This document shows positions 6,714 to 14,115 of a stretch of DNA of 17,435 nucleotides, piece after piece. The notes beneath the pieces are model-generated. The model searched no databases. It was given only the letters and a program-made list of their open reading frames with translations, and was not told the DNA's origin. Each line of letters begins with the position of its first letter. Within the stretch, counting starts at the first letter, position 1. Both the position numbers and the translations under genes were made by a program. The stretch is from Thermococcales archaeon 44_46. Its GTDB lineage: Archaea; Methanobacteriota_B; Thermococci; Thermococcales; Thermococcaceae. The stretch spans positions 1-17,435 of the forward strand of contig LGET01000008.1 in NCBI GenBank assembly GCA_001507935.1. The letters are read 5' to 3'.

Positions 6714-8127
6714 CTACATAAACATTGAAAAACCAAAGGTATCTTCCCGAAGGATTTCTGCCGTTTATACCCTCTCTATTGATGGAAATGAGGAAAAATT
6801 TAGGCTGATCCACACTTACAAAGAAAAGATTCCCAGAAATGAAGTCTTCGCAAAGCTTATGGTCATAACTCCAGCGATAAACTACGCTCTTTTCACCCCA
6901 GAAATTTCCTTTAACTTTTCCCTCGATCCAAGAGACCTGCAGTTCTTTAGGGATATGATGGAGCTCACTGCAAATGATATCCTCGTAAACAGAATATACA
7001 GGAGAACAGGGTTTGTTAGGGAAGAGTTCATCCCCAAAGAGATAAAACCGCAGCCTTTGGCAAAGATTGTCCCGGAAAGAGTCGAAGAGGAAGATGTAAA
7101 ATTAACTCCCAACTACAACAAATGCGCTGTAATGCTCAGTGGTGGAAAAGAGAGCCTCCTCACCTATGGCATTACAAAGGAAATAGGGTGTGAAGTTTAT
7201 CCATTCTTCTTCAATGAGTCCGGCGGGCACTGGAAAGTCGCCCTAACAGCGTACAAATGGTTCAAGGAGCATGAGCCAAACACTAAAAAAGTGTGGAGCA
7301 ACGTGGACAGGCTCTACACATTTATAGAAAAGCACATGAAGATACTCCAAAACGTTGGGAAGCCAAAGGCTGAGGTATATCCGATAAGGCTATTCTTCTT
7401 TGAGCATTACGTCTTCTCATTCCTGCCACTAATTGAAAAGTACAGCATAGGAAACGTTTTGTTGGGCAACGAATATGACGACCCGAGGGGGCTTACTTAT
7501 GAGTTTCACGGAATAACTCACTTCTATGCGGTTTTAGATCAGAGCCAGTTCTTCGACAAGTACATGACGAGATGGTTTGTTGAGAGGGGCTTAAATATAA
7601 GGCAGTGGTCTGTTGTAAGGCCAATAACGGGACTTATCGTTGAGAGAATCCTCTACAACCGCTATCCGGAGCTCTTTAAACTCCAGAGGAGCTGTCACTC
7701 AGTTCACAAGGAGGGCGAAGATTATGTGCCCTGTAGCACGTGCTTCAAGTGCAACGGCATACAAACCTTCTTGCTGGCTAATGGAATAGATCCCCAGCTA
7801 ATTAAATACAAACCGCACCACATAGAAACACTTCCCAAGAGGATAGCGGAAGGAAAAGTAAGGCTCGACGAGGATGAGCTCCAGCATTCGCTCTATCTGA
7901 TAAAGCAGAGAAAACCCGATTTTCCCCTCAGCGGGGAAAGGAGAGACCACGTTGAGATGCTCCACTTCGATGACAGAAACTCTCACTTCGACAACATCCC
8001 TCTGGAGTTCAGGGAGAGGATATACTCAATCTTCGAGCAGTATACAAAAGGGTATGCCTATTTAAAGGAAGGCAAATGGGTTGAAATAACAAGGGAGGAG
8101 GCACTCCATGGAGTACACGATAGTTGA
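6694..8127 (+). CDS. PP-loop ATPase with QueC-like cysteine cluster
   Basis: This 477-residue protein has three visible parts. The first is an N-terminal region of about 140 residues that I do not recognise. The second is a PP-loop ATP pyrophosphatase core starting at VMLSGGKES (146-154). The third is a C-terminal part with a cysteine cluster (Cys334, Cys347, Cys350, Cys353; PCSTCFKC) reminiscent of the zinc site of QueC, followed by a charged tail. PP-loop enzymes adenylate a carbonyl or carboxylate and let an amine, ammonia or sulfur attack, so amide, nitrile or thioamide formation are candidate reactions. The protein is longer than QueC (about 220-240 residues), and the N-terminal extension argues against a housekeeping role in archaeosine synthesis. 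GAGGTGA precedes the ATG; the gene overlaps its neighbours by 20 nt on each side. Confidence 0.8.
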   Translation: MPLKCFDYINIEKPKVSSRRISAVYTLSIDGNEEKFRLIHTYKEKIPRNEVFAKLMVITPAINYALFTPEISFNFSLDPRDLQFFRDMMELTANDILVNRIYRRTGFVREEFIPKEIKPQPLAKIVPERVEEEDVKLTPNYNKCAVMLSGGKESLLTYGITKEIGCEVYPFFFNESGGHWKVALTAYKWFKEHEPNTKKVWSNVDRLYTFIEKHMKILQNVGKPKAEVYPIRLFFFEHYVFSFLPLIEKYSIGNVLLGNEYDDPRGLTYEFHGITHFYAVLDQSQFFDKYMTRWFVERGLNIRQWSVVRPITGLIVERILYNRYPELFKLQRSCHSVHKEGEDYVPCSTCFKCNGIQTFLLANGIDPQLIKYKPHHIETLPKRIAEGKVRLDEDELQHSLYLIKQRKPDFPLSGERRDHVEMLHFDDRNSHFDNIPLEFRERIYSIFEQYTKGYAYLKEGKWVEITREEALHGVHDS

Positions 8128-8572
8128 TGGGGAGAGATACCTGGAAGAGATCAAAAAGCTTGACAGGGAAATAAGCTACTCATTCGTTCGCTTTTCCATT
8201 TCCTATGAGGACTTCGCAAAGAGGCACGAAGAACTCTTTAGAGAGCTCCTTTCACATGGAGAACACAAGTTCTTCGCAGCCCTTGATGAGAAAGGAGAGC
8301 TATTAGGCCACGTCTGGGTTTGTTTGACCCTTGATACTGTTGATTACGTTAAAATAGCCTACATTTACGATATTGAAGTTGTTAAAAAGGCAAGAGGGCT
8401 TGGAATTGGTTCAGCCCTTTTAAGAAGAGCTGAAGCATGGGCAAGAGAGAAGGGAGCAAAGAAAGTTGTACTTAGGGTGGAAGTTGATAACCCTGCAGTA
8501 AAATGGTACGAAGAACGGGGATATCAAGCGAGAGCGCTTATAATGGAGAAATTGCTAGACTTCAAAAATTAA
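8108..8572 (+). CDS. GNAT family N-acetyltransferase
   Basis: This 154-residue protein shows the GNAT fold signature. Strand beta-4 is YIYDIEVV (85-92). The acetyl-CoA pyrophosphate loop RGLGIG follows at 96-101 in the R/Q-x-x-G-x-G/A form. The motif-B region is NPAVKWYEERGY (128-139). It should transfer an acetyl or related acyl group from CoA to an amine. The start overlaps the PP-loop gene by 20 nt with GGGAGGAGG ahead of it, exactly the overlap length seen at the previous junction. As the last gene of the operon it may cap an amine made by the earlier steps, or detoxify the product; RimI-like protein acetylation is less likely in this context. Its 3' end overlaps the convergent amidohydrolase gene by 18 bp. 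Confidence 0.83.
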   Translation: MEYTIVDGERYLEEIKKLDREISYSFVRFSISYEDFAKRHEELFRELLSHGEHKFFAALDEKGELLGHVWVCLTLDTVDYVKIAYIYDIEVVKKARGLGIGSALLRRAEAWAREKGAKKVVLRVEVDNPAVKWYEERGYQARALIMEKLLDFKN

Positions 8573-9220
8573 AAGTCTATCACCACTACTTTGGCTCAAG
8601 AGATTTCCGCTCCCATCAAACACCCAAGCGCCACCCGGAGGGTAACTGTTCACAATGAAGGTTTTAACACCAAGTAGTTTAATCCTTTCGGACATTGCCT
8701 TAAGGTCTTCCTCGCTTATCTTTCCGCTCTCGGGTGAATACTCCATGGGCACAAACAGAAAATCGGGCTTTTTCTTTTTTATCCACTTCGCTATGCGCTT
8801 GTTGTAAAGATCGCCACAGATGATGATTGCAACTTTGCCGAACTCAGTCTTAGCAGTCTTCACTGTATTGCCCGTACAGAACTTCATTGGCTCTTGGAAC
8901 TTGCGGTGCTTAAGAATAACTTCTCCTTCACGGTTTATCAAGAGAGCGGAGTTATAGACACAGCTCTTATACGGTTCCAAGAGTCCAAAGATTATATATA
9001 CAGCGTTATTCTTCGCAAGAGTGCTCACTCTCTCGACGATTTCATCATATAGCTTTGCTCCACTGAAGTCCCACTCTCTAAAGCCTGTGAGGCAGTACTC
9101 CGGGAAAACTATAAAATCGGGACTATGGTGTAATGCTTCTTTGAATCGTCTCTCAAACTCCTTCCAGTTAGTCTCAAAGTTTCCATCTTCAACGGGCATC
9201 GGGATTAGGGCAACTTTCAC
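8555..9220 (-). CDS. Short nitrilase-superfamily (C-N hydrolase) protein
   Basis: This 221-residue carbon-nitrogen hydrolase keeps the catalytic triad of the nitrilase superfamily: Glu41 in VFPEYCLTG, Lys107 in the KHRKFQEP segment, and Cys135 in IIICGDLYN. These enzymes hydrolyse amides, nitriles or carbamoyl groups. It is shorter than typical members (250-300 residues), ending soon after the segment that normally reads as the C-terminal beta strands (VFDGSGNLL), so some peripheral elements are trimmed. The start is a GTG with GGTG placed 6 nt upstream, giving the family-like N-terminus MKVALIPM; a GTG three codons earlier is inside that ribosome site. It lies 32 nt after the DUF257-like gene on the same strand and may be co-transcribed with it. 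Substrate unknown. Confidence 0.83.
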   Translation of the reverse strand: MKVALIPMPVEDGNFETNWKEFERRFKEALHHSPDFIVFPEYCLTGFREWDFSGAKLYDEIVERVSTLAKNNAVYIIFGLLEPYKSCVYNSALLINREGEVILKHRKFQEPMKFCTGNTVKTAKTEFGKVAIIICGDLYNKRIAKWIKKKKPDFLFVPMEYSPESGKISEEDLKAMSERIKLLGVKTFIVNSYPPGGAWVFDGSGNLLSQSSGDRLLIFEV

Positions 9221-9252
9221 CTTACACACCAGAAATTAAGCAATAAAAAGTG

Positions 9253-9915
9253 CTAGAGTTTTAGTTTAAAGCCCTCCATCTCCGTGTTAATTGCCTTTAA
9301 AACCATAACATACACGTATGGCTTGGTTCCTTCTTCATCTTTTGCCCTTACAGCTCTTATTACAGTGGTTGCCAATTCTTCTAGGAGGGACATTACGTAT
9401 CTGGAACCATCATCTAGGACATCTCTGTTCACAAAGTAAAATATGGTCTTTTTCTGGGAGTTCCCGTATTTCACAAGCAGGTCAAGGAGCATAAGGGCTT
9501 CAAACTTTGATTCAGCAAGCAAAAATACTCTAGATAAGCCTAAAACGACGACGATGGTTTGTTTGGTTTCATTTTGGGAGAAGTAGGGAGTGCAAGTTAA
9601 TTCAAAATCCTTAATGAGCTTTGGAATGTCACTCGCGGGTAGTCTAGCAAGCACTTTGCCTACGTTTAAGCGACCACCAACTTTAATGACCTTTAAGTTC
9701 TCAAAAAATTCCGTTTCCAGCTTTGCAAGGCTTATCTGGGTTTTGTATAAGGATAGAGTATCGAGAATATCAATGACCATTACGTCATAGCCTTTTTTTC
9801 TAGCCCAGGTGAGCAAGTAGTAGAACCCCTTGTAGGGAAGTGTCAGTGAGTCATACTCCACTAGGGCACTCTCTCCCGGAACAATTGATTCCCATATTTT
9901 AGCCCCTTCGGTCAT
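9253..9915 (-). CDS. DUF257-like family protein
   Basis: This 220-residue cytoplasmic protein resembles the DUF257 family, which I know as a lineage-expanded family in Thermococcales with a RecA/KaiC-like outline but no conserved catalytic site. Visible features are an N-terminal IVPGESALVEYDS segment where a KaiC-like protein would have its P-loop (a Walker lysine is absent), a hydrophobic strand VMVIDILDTL (a Walker-B-like position), and later strands TIVVVLGLSRVFLL and KTIFYFVNRDVL. The start has GGAGGTG 3 nt before it, slightly tight; an in-frame GTG 12 nt upstream lies in the ribosome site. A perfect inverted repeat sits about 60-80 nt upstream. Function unknown; family assignment is from pattern memory. 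Confidence 0.7.
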   Translation of the reverse strand: MTEGAKIWESIVPGESALVEYDSLTLPYKGFYYLLTWARKKGYDVMVIDILDTLSLYKTQISLAKLETEFFENLKVIKVGGRLNVGKVLARLPASDIPKLIKDFELTCTPYFSQNETKQTIVVVLGLSRVFLLAESKFEALMLLDLLVKYGNSQKKTIFYFVNRDVLDDGSRYVMSLLEELATTVIRAVRAKDEEGTKPYVYVMVLKAINTEMEGFKLKL

Positions 9916-9976
9916 TGCCACCTCCACTTATATCACCATGCATAATTGTGGAATTCACTACTTATTAGTTTATTGG

Positions 9977-9998
9977 ATTACAAAGACATCTTTGTAAT
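9977..9998. promoter_or_regulatory. Perfect 10-bp inverted repeat upstream of the DUF257-like gene
   Basis: ATTACAAAGA and TCTTTGTAAT flank a 2-nt spacer (CA). The repeat lies about 60-80 nt before the DUF257-like start and about 20 nt after the stop of the broken upstream gene. No T-tract follows in either direction, which argues against an intrinsic terminator and for a dimeric-regulator operator. The core word TACAAAGA recurs between the tandem repeats upstream of the RiPP precursor. Confidence 0.5.
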
Positions 9999-10017
9999 GC
10001 ACCCCATACTAGGAAAA

Positions 10018-10426
10018 CTACCACTTCAGCTGTTTACTTAGGTTGAATGCTTTTTCTGCAAGCTCATCGGGAATATCAAATGGATTTTGGTACTTGCTGA
10101 GTTCTTTGAACAAAATATCGAACTGTTTCAGCGTTCCAAGGTTTTCACTTAGCATCATTTTTCGTTCCTCGTGTGGCTTAAAGGCGGCGGACATGATCTC
10201 TGTAGTTCACGGCGTAAAGGAAGATAACCTCATTAGAGGCATTGTTCTGGAGAATATATTCAAAACTCGCCCCTATATGCTCAAGCTCCCATCTGTTTAT
10301 CTCAAATTCCGTATAGGCATCTTTTAACATCTCGTTATTTTTCTCTTTACACTGCCACCAAGAATATATCGAGAAGGCTGAAACTAAGAGTAATGCAATA
10401 AGAAGGAAAGACATGCCCTTCTTCAT
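10018..10426 (-). pseudogene. Small membrane-anchored protein, frameshifted
   Basis: The first 82 codons begin at an ATG with GGTGAT ahead of it and encode a hydrophobic anchor (FLLIALLLVSAFSIYSW) followed by a soluble domain ending YAVNYRDHVRRL. Reading shifts near 10195-10205: the adjacent frame continues as MSAAFKPHEERKMML to DELAEKAFNLSKQLKW, with the same charged, helical character and no ribosome site of its own. Removing one nucleotide restores a 135-codon gene. A single transmembrane anchor with an extracellular helical domain is the likely original product; I do not recognise the family. Two separate small genes are a less likely alternative, because the second frame has no start signal. 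Confidence 0.6.
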
Positions 10427-10451
10427 ACAATCACCAAATTTTAATTCATTG

Positions 10452-10470
10452 ATAAAGATTTAAAAACTCT
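10452..10470. promoter_or_regulatory. Shared AT-rich core of divergent promoters
   Basis: GATAAAGATTTAAAAACTC contains a plus-strand box (AAAGATTTAAAAA) about 33 nt before the flavoprotein ATG. On the minus strand the same stretch reads GAGTTTTTAAATC, about 40 nt before the membrane-protein ATG. One AT-rich core may therefore serve both divergent genes, both of which are now frameshifted. Confidence 0.45.
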
Positions 10471-10496
10471 TTTACATTGTAATTTTAAGTGATATC

Positions 10497-11064
10497 ATGA
10501 AGGCTTTAGGAATAGCATTCAGCGCGAGGAAAAATGGGAACTGTGCGAAACTTTTGCAATATTGTTTAGACAATCTCAAAAAAACAAGGCTTTGAGAGTG
10601 AACTAATAGAAGCCTATGACTTTCAGATCACACCGCGCAGCCACTGCAACTATGAGTGCTTCTCTGGAAAGTGCCCCATTGAAGACGATGTTCCCCTGCT
10701 CTACGAAAAGGCCACAAAAGCCGATGTCTTAATCTTTGCTGTACCGACCTATGGAGGGCATGCTTCAGCTCTTTACAGAGCTTTCTGCGAGAGAGGACAG
10801 GCAGTTTTCAAGACTTATGAAGAATGGAACGACTTTGCAAAGAAGCTAAACTTCATCGTCGTGGGGAACTTGTCTTCAGGTGGGGACATGGCACTTCATG
10901 AGGTTCTCCATGGGATTGCCACATCGGACTACTGGCCCGAAGCAATTCTGATATCTTCAAGTGAATACCTGAGAAGCTCAATTAAGGGAGATTTAATCGA
11001 GGAAGACGAAATCAAAGCTCGGATAAATAGATTTGCAGGAAGGATAATCCAAAAGATGGGGTGA
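10497..11064 (+). pseudogene. Iron-sulfur flavoprotein / NADPH-dependent FMN reductase family, frameshifted
   Basis: The N-terminus has the family's FMN phosphate loop (FSARKNGNCAKLL). A cysteine cluster follows the frameshift (HCNYECFSGKCPIEDD), comparable to the compact cluster of Isf-like flavoproteins. The next elements are the flavin segment FAVPTYGGHASALYRAFCER and FIVVGNLSSGGDMALHE. The frame breaks at a run of seven A (10578-10584): with six A the reading joins NLKK to QGFESELIEAYDF and gives a full-length 188-residue protein. As written, translation stops after 32 codons. This may be a true lesion, a sequencing indel, or a slippage site that still yields some product. The gene ends 6 nt before the first methyltransferase paralogue. 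Confidence 0.75.
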
Positions 11065-11070
11065 AAAGAA

Positions 11071-11775
11071 GTGTTTAAAGACCTCGGCTATACTGATTCA
11101 CCCTTTTACGAAAAGACCTAAGATGAATACGATATAGAAAGCGAGAGAGGTAAAGAAAGATTTTCAGAGTTAAGAGAGATTCTTTCAAGACACTTACCCA
11201 TTAAGAGCGGCAGAGCTTTGGACATTGGCTGCAACGCTGGGCTAAGCAGTTTTGTTTTAGAAGAGCTGGGTTTCGACGTTGTGGGCATAGACATTCAAGA
11301 AAAGGCCGTAGAGCGGGCTAAAGAGTTAGCCAAAAAGCGAGGTTCAAAGGCAAAATTTTATGTTATGAACGCTAAAAATCTAGATTTCAAAGAAAACACC
11401 TTTGACCTCGTTGCTCTGCTAGGTTATCCACTGGCACATTTTAGCATCTGGGATTTTGATAGGATTCTGCAGGAAATTAAACGAGTCCTAAAACCTCAAG
11501 GTTACATTGTGATTCAAGAAAGCGACTTCCTCTGGACGCTTATAAAGGGGTTCAACCAGCCGGGACTTGAGGCTGAGGGCTTGGTTAGGATAAACATCAA
11601 CGTGGATGTTCACGAAGGATATCTTGAGAGACTGCTCATTGATTTTGAAAAAGGTGTATTCTTAAGGGATAAGTTCTACATATGGTCTCCATGGATTCTG
11701 CGCTATGTTCTTGAGAAGAACGGCTTTGAGGTGGAATTTAAGGATAAGGACTTGATTCTTGCTCAGAGGGGGTGA
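11071..11775 (+). pseudogene. SAM-dependent methyltransferase paralogue 1, interrupted by TAA at codon 17
   Basis: From a GTG start (weak ribosome context) the frame reads FKDLGYTDSPFYEKT, then TAA at 11119-11121, then DEYDIESERGKERF and a complete class I methyltransferase: ALDIGCNAG as motif I, GIDIQEK as motif II, FDLVALLGYP, and a C-terminal IWSPWILRYVLEKNGFEVEF. The two paralogues downstream align along the whole length, and the intact one has Trp at the place of the TAA (EKLW against EKT-stop). Total length would be 234 codons. No start with a ribosome site lies between the stop and motif I, so a functional product is unlikely unless the stop is read through. The substrate is unknown. 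Confidence 0.75.
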
Positions 11776-11779
11776 AGCT

Positions 11780-12523
11780 ATGTTCAAAAACCTTGGAGAA
11801 ACTTTTGAGCCAACCTATAAGGAAAAGCTCTGGATGTACGACCCGAGGACGGAAGTTGGAAAGAAAAGAATGGAGAGGCAGAAAACCCTACTTGGAAAAT
11901 TCCTCCCCATAAAACGTGGTAAAGCTTTGGATATTGGCTGTGGCATGGGAATCTCGACCTTTGCTCTCGAAGACTTAGGGTTTAAGGTTATTGGAATTGA
12001 CCTTCAAGAAGAACTCGTAGAGAAAACAAAGAAAATCGCGGAAGAACTTGGATATAAAGCGGAGTTTAGAGTTATGGACGCAAGAAAACTCGATTTCCCA
12101 AATGAGAACTTTGATTTAGTTGTGCTTTTAGGGAATCCTCTTCCTCATTTAAGCATCTATGACTTTGATAAAATTGTCCAAGAAGCTTTTAGAGTGCTTA
12201 AACCCAATGGAACACTCTTTCTCGAGTATGCAGACTGGGTTAGACTGCTCCAGCAAGGCTATAGAGATGTGCTCGTTGAAGATCCATTCATTTCTTTCCA
12301 TGTTTCCCTCGATACGACAAAGGGCCAAGTAGAGCGGCTTTTCATTAACCTTGAGAAGGGCTATTTCTTTAGAGTGAAGATTAATGTCTGGGCACCATGG
12401 ATTGTGGAATTCATCCTTAGAAAAGCTGGGTTTGAAGTGGAGACGCACTATTTGGGAACTTTTAGTGTTGTGACTGTCGGAGTAAAAAATGAAGTTTTAG
12501 CAACAGAAGGAGATGGTAAATAA
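11780..12523 (+). CDS. SAM-dependent class I methyltransferase (paralogue 2, intact)
   Basis: This 247-residue protein is the only intact member of three tandem paralogues. Motif I is LDIGCGMGIST (50-60), followed by the acidic ribose-binding residue Asp74 in GIDLQEE, then FRVMDARKLDF (motif III area), FDLVVLLGNPLPHLS (motif IV area), and a C-terminal NVWAPWIVEFILRKAGFEVE. It belongs to the Methyltransf_11/25 group, which methylates small molecules, lipids or proteins; the substrate cannot be told. GGGGGTGA lies 4 nt before the ATG, overlapping the stop of paralogue 1, and the TAA overlaps the next ATG as TAATG. The family clearly arose by local duplication, and this position seems to be the copy under selection. 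Confidence 0.85.
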   Translation: MFKNLGETFEPTYKEKLWMYDPRTEVGKKRMERQKTLLGKFLPIKRGKALDIGCGMGISTFALEDLGFKVIGIDLQEELVEKTKKIAEELGYKAEFRVMDARKLDFPNENFDLVVLLGNPLPHLSIYDFDKIVQEAFRVLKPNGTLFLEYADWVRLLQQGYRDVLVEDPFISFHVSLDTTKGQVERLFINLEKGYFFRVKINVWAPWIVEFILRKAGFEVETHYLGTFSVVTVGVKNEVLATEGDGK

Positions 12524-13151
12524 TGAACAAAATTGAGGATATTTTAAAACATCTTGAAAATGTTCTATGGTCTCTTGAAGTTAAAGGAGACCTTTTGAAA
12601 GCAAAAGAAAAATATATGAAGAAATAAAAGATCTCCCAGAAAGTAAAGAGAAATTTGGGCTTATATCCTTTTGTCTGATGTGAATTGCAAATGTAGAGAA
12701 TGCATTGGGGAACACTGAGCATGCGGAGGAGTTTGCGAGAAAAGCACTTGAATATGCCACTAAATCCGAAGAAAAAGTAAATCAGGGACGAGTATTACTT
12801 GTTCTTGGCTCAATCTACAATACAAAGCAGAAATTTGAAGAAGCCTTAACTTACATCCAAAAGGCCAAACTTTTATTCAAAGATGCATCTAAAGATGTGC
12901 CAGAAGTTGATAGTATACAAGGTTATGGATGGGCGCTTCTTCTGGAGGCAAGTATTCTTTTGAATATAGAAGAAATTCAGAAAACTGAAGATACAGCAAA
13001 AGAAGCTTTGAAAGTTCTAAAAGACATCAACAATACTCCCGGAATTATTAGAGCATACGAGGTTCTTGCTGAGATATATGAGAGGTTAGATAGATCAGAA
13101 GAAAAAAGAAGAGCTGAAGAAGAAATCAAGAAGCTGAAAGAAAGCCTTTAG
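12523..13151 (+). pseudogene. TPR-repeat protein, frameshifted and with an internal stop
   Basis: Reading begins at an ATG overlapping the methyltransferase stop (TAATG) and gives MNKIEDILKHLENVLWSL, then stops after 34 codons. Near 12605-12615 (a run of five A) the neighbouring frame takes over as IYEEIKDLPESKEKFG. It meets TGA at 12681-12683 and continues as NVENALGNTEHAEEFARKALEY and several further helical pairs of tetratricopeptide type (for example FEEALTYIQKAKLLF, IIRAYEVLAEIYERL). One added nucleotide and one codon change restore a protein of 209 residues. TPR proteins mediate protein contacts; its place between methyltransferase paralogues suggests a partner or regulator of them. Two independent lesions make a real pseudogene likely. 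Confidence 0.7.
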
Positions 13152-13160
13152 GGGTCTAAA

Positions 13161-13873
13161 ATGTTCAGAGATTGTGATGATGGTAGTGATGCTTATTACA
13201 AAGCCCTTCCCGCTACTTGGGATGCAACAAGTGAAATTGGGAAGAAGAGAATAATGGGGTTAAAGGAGATCTTAAGGAAATACCTGCCCATAAAGGGAGA
13301 AAAAGCCCTAGATATTGGTTGCGGCATGGGAATTTCAACTTTTGCCTTAGAAGAACTCGGCTTTGAGGTTATTGGGATAGACCTCCGAGAGGAAGCAATC
13401 CAAAAAGCTAAGGAGATAGCAAAGGAGAGGGATTCCAAAGCAGAATTCTACATTATGGATGCCAAAAGACGGGCATTTGAGGAGGATAGCTTTGATCTCG
13501 TTGCTTTACTTGGCTCTCCTTTACCCCACTTCAGTGTTTATGACCTCGATGAAATTGTGAGGGAATCATATCGCGTCTTAAAGGCGAAGGGAGTCATTGT
13601 AATCGAATACGCGGATAATCTCAGGGGACTTTACAGGTGGTACAGGGACGTTTTTGTTGAGGGTTCCCTTGTTTCTATCCGAGAGGGAATTGATTTCATC
13701 AAAGGCCGTGAAAGAAGGTTCTTTATCGATTTGACAGGGGGACTATATTTACCGTTGAGTTCCACCTCTGGTCACCGTGGATTCTTGAATTCATCCTGCG
13801 AAAGGCGGGTTTTGAAGTGAGAAGCTACCCTATAAACGGGAAGATGGTTGTGACTGTGGGGATAAAAGGTTGA
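13161..13873 (+). pseudogene. SAM-dependent methyltransferase paralogue 3, frameshifted near the C-terminus
   Basis: The intact N-terminal part carries the same motifs as its neighbour: ALDIGCGMGIST, GIDLREE, FDLVALLGSPLPHFS and VIVIEYADNL. At TATTTACC (T-run 13748-13750) one T appears to be missing. As written the frame ends at 13820 with an unrelated tail, whereas the next frame continues as FTVEFHLWSPWILEFILRKAGFEV to VVTVGIKG with a stop at 13871-13873, matching the C-terminus of paralogue 2. Repaired length is 237 residues. AGGGGT lies ahead of the ATG. Because only the last 40 residues are lost, some stable product might remain, but the conserved C-terminal helix and strand are gone. 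Confidence 0.75.
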
Positions 13874-13889
13874 TTTGAGGTTTACTCAA

Positions 13890-13972
13890 TTTTTTGTATT
13901 ACTTTACAAAGTTTTATTTTGTTAAGAACATCAGAATTTATGAAAAGAAGGACTCTAAGTCTTACTTTTTTT
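13890..13972 (+). terminator. T-tract terminator region after the methyltransferase cluster
   Basis: A run of six T at 13890-13895, about 17 nt after the restored stop of paralogue 3, and a run of seven T at 13966-13972 resemble archaeal intrinsic T-tract terminators. The second follows a short imperfect stem (GACT, CTA, AGTC). Together they should separate the methyltransferase unit from the RiPP cluster. Confidence 0.5.
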
Positions 13973-14015
13973 ATTGGAAATTTATTAACTCCAAATTATT
14001 AACTAAAAGTTTACG

Positions 14016-14057
14016 AAAGATTTAAGTATTAAATACAAAGATTTAAGTATTAAATAC
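14016..14057. repeat. Two perfect tandem 21-bp repeats with internal palindromes (operator candidate)
   Basis: Copies at 14016-14036 and 14037-14057 are identical and directly abutting. Each contains the palindrome ATTTAA-GTA-TTAAAT (14020-14034 and 14041-14055). The 21-bp period equals two helical turns, so two regulator dimers would sit on the same DNA face. The repeats end just before the best TATA box for the precursor gene. A partial, degenerate third copy may overlap that box. The AT content is high, so simple-sequence duplication is an alternative. Confidence 0.6.
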
Positions 14058-14069
14058 AACTTAAATAAG
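14058..14069 (+). promoter_or_regulatory. Probable promoter of the RiPP precursor
   Basis: ACTTAAATAAG (14059-14069) is a TATA-like box directly after the tandem repeats. Transcription would begin near 14090, leaving a leader of about 26 nt that holds the GGGGGTGG ribosome site. The repeat copies also contain TATA-like cores (TTTAAGTA), so the exact box is uncertain. Confidence 0.45.
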
Positions 14070-14115
14070 TATGCCGAGGCAACAATGAAGCAAAAAATCA
14101 AGGGGGTGGCGAAGT

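Noticed and set aside
11119..11121. Possible recoding (pyrrolysine or selenocysteine) at the stop in methyltransferase 1
   Set aside because: The codon is TAA, not TAG or TGA, and the aligned residue in the intact paralogue is an ordinary Trp outside the active site, so a plain nonsense change is the simplest reading.
13174..13180. C-box-like GTGATGA, possible C/D box RNA
   Set aside because: It lies inside the coding start of methyltransferase 3 and no D box (CTGA) is found at a suitable distance.
13939..14001. 20-codon frame MKRRTLSLTFFIGNLL
   Set aside because: No ribosome site, overlaps a T-tract terminator, and ends quickly; likely chance.
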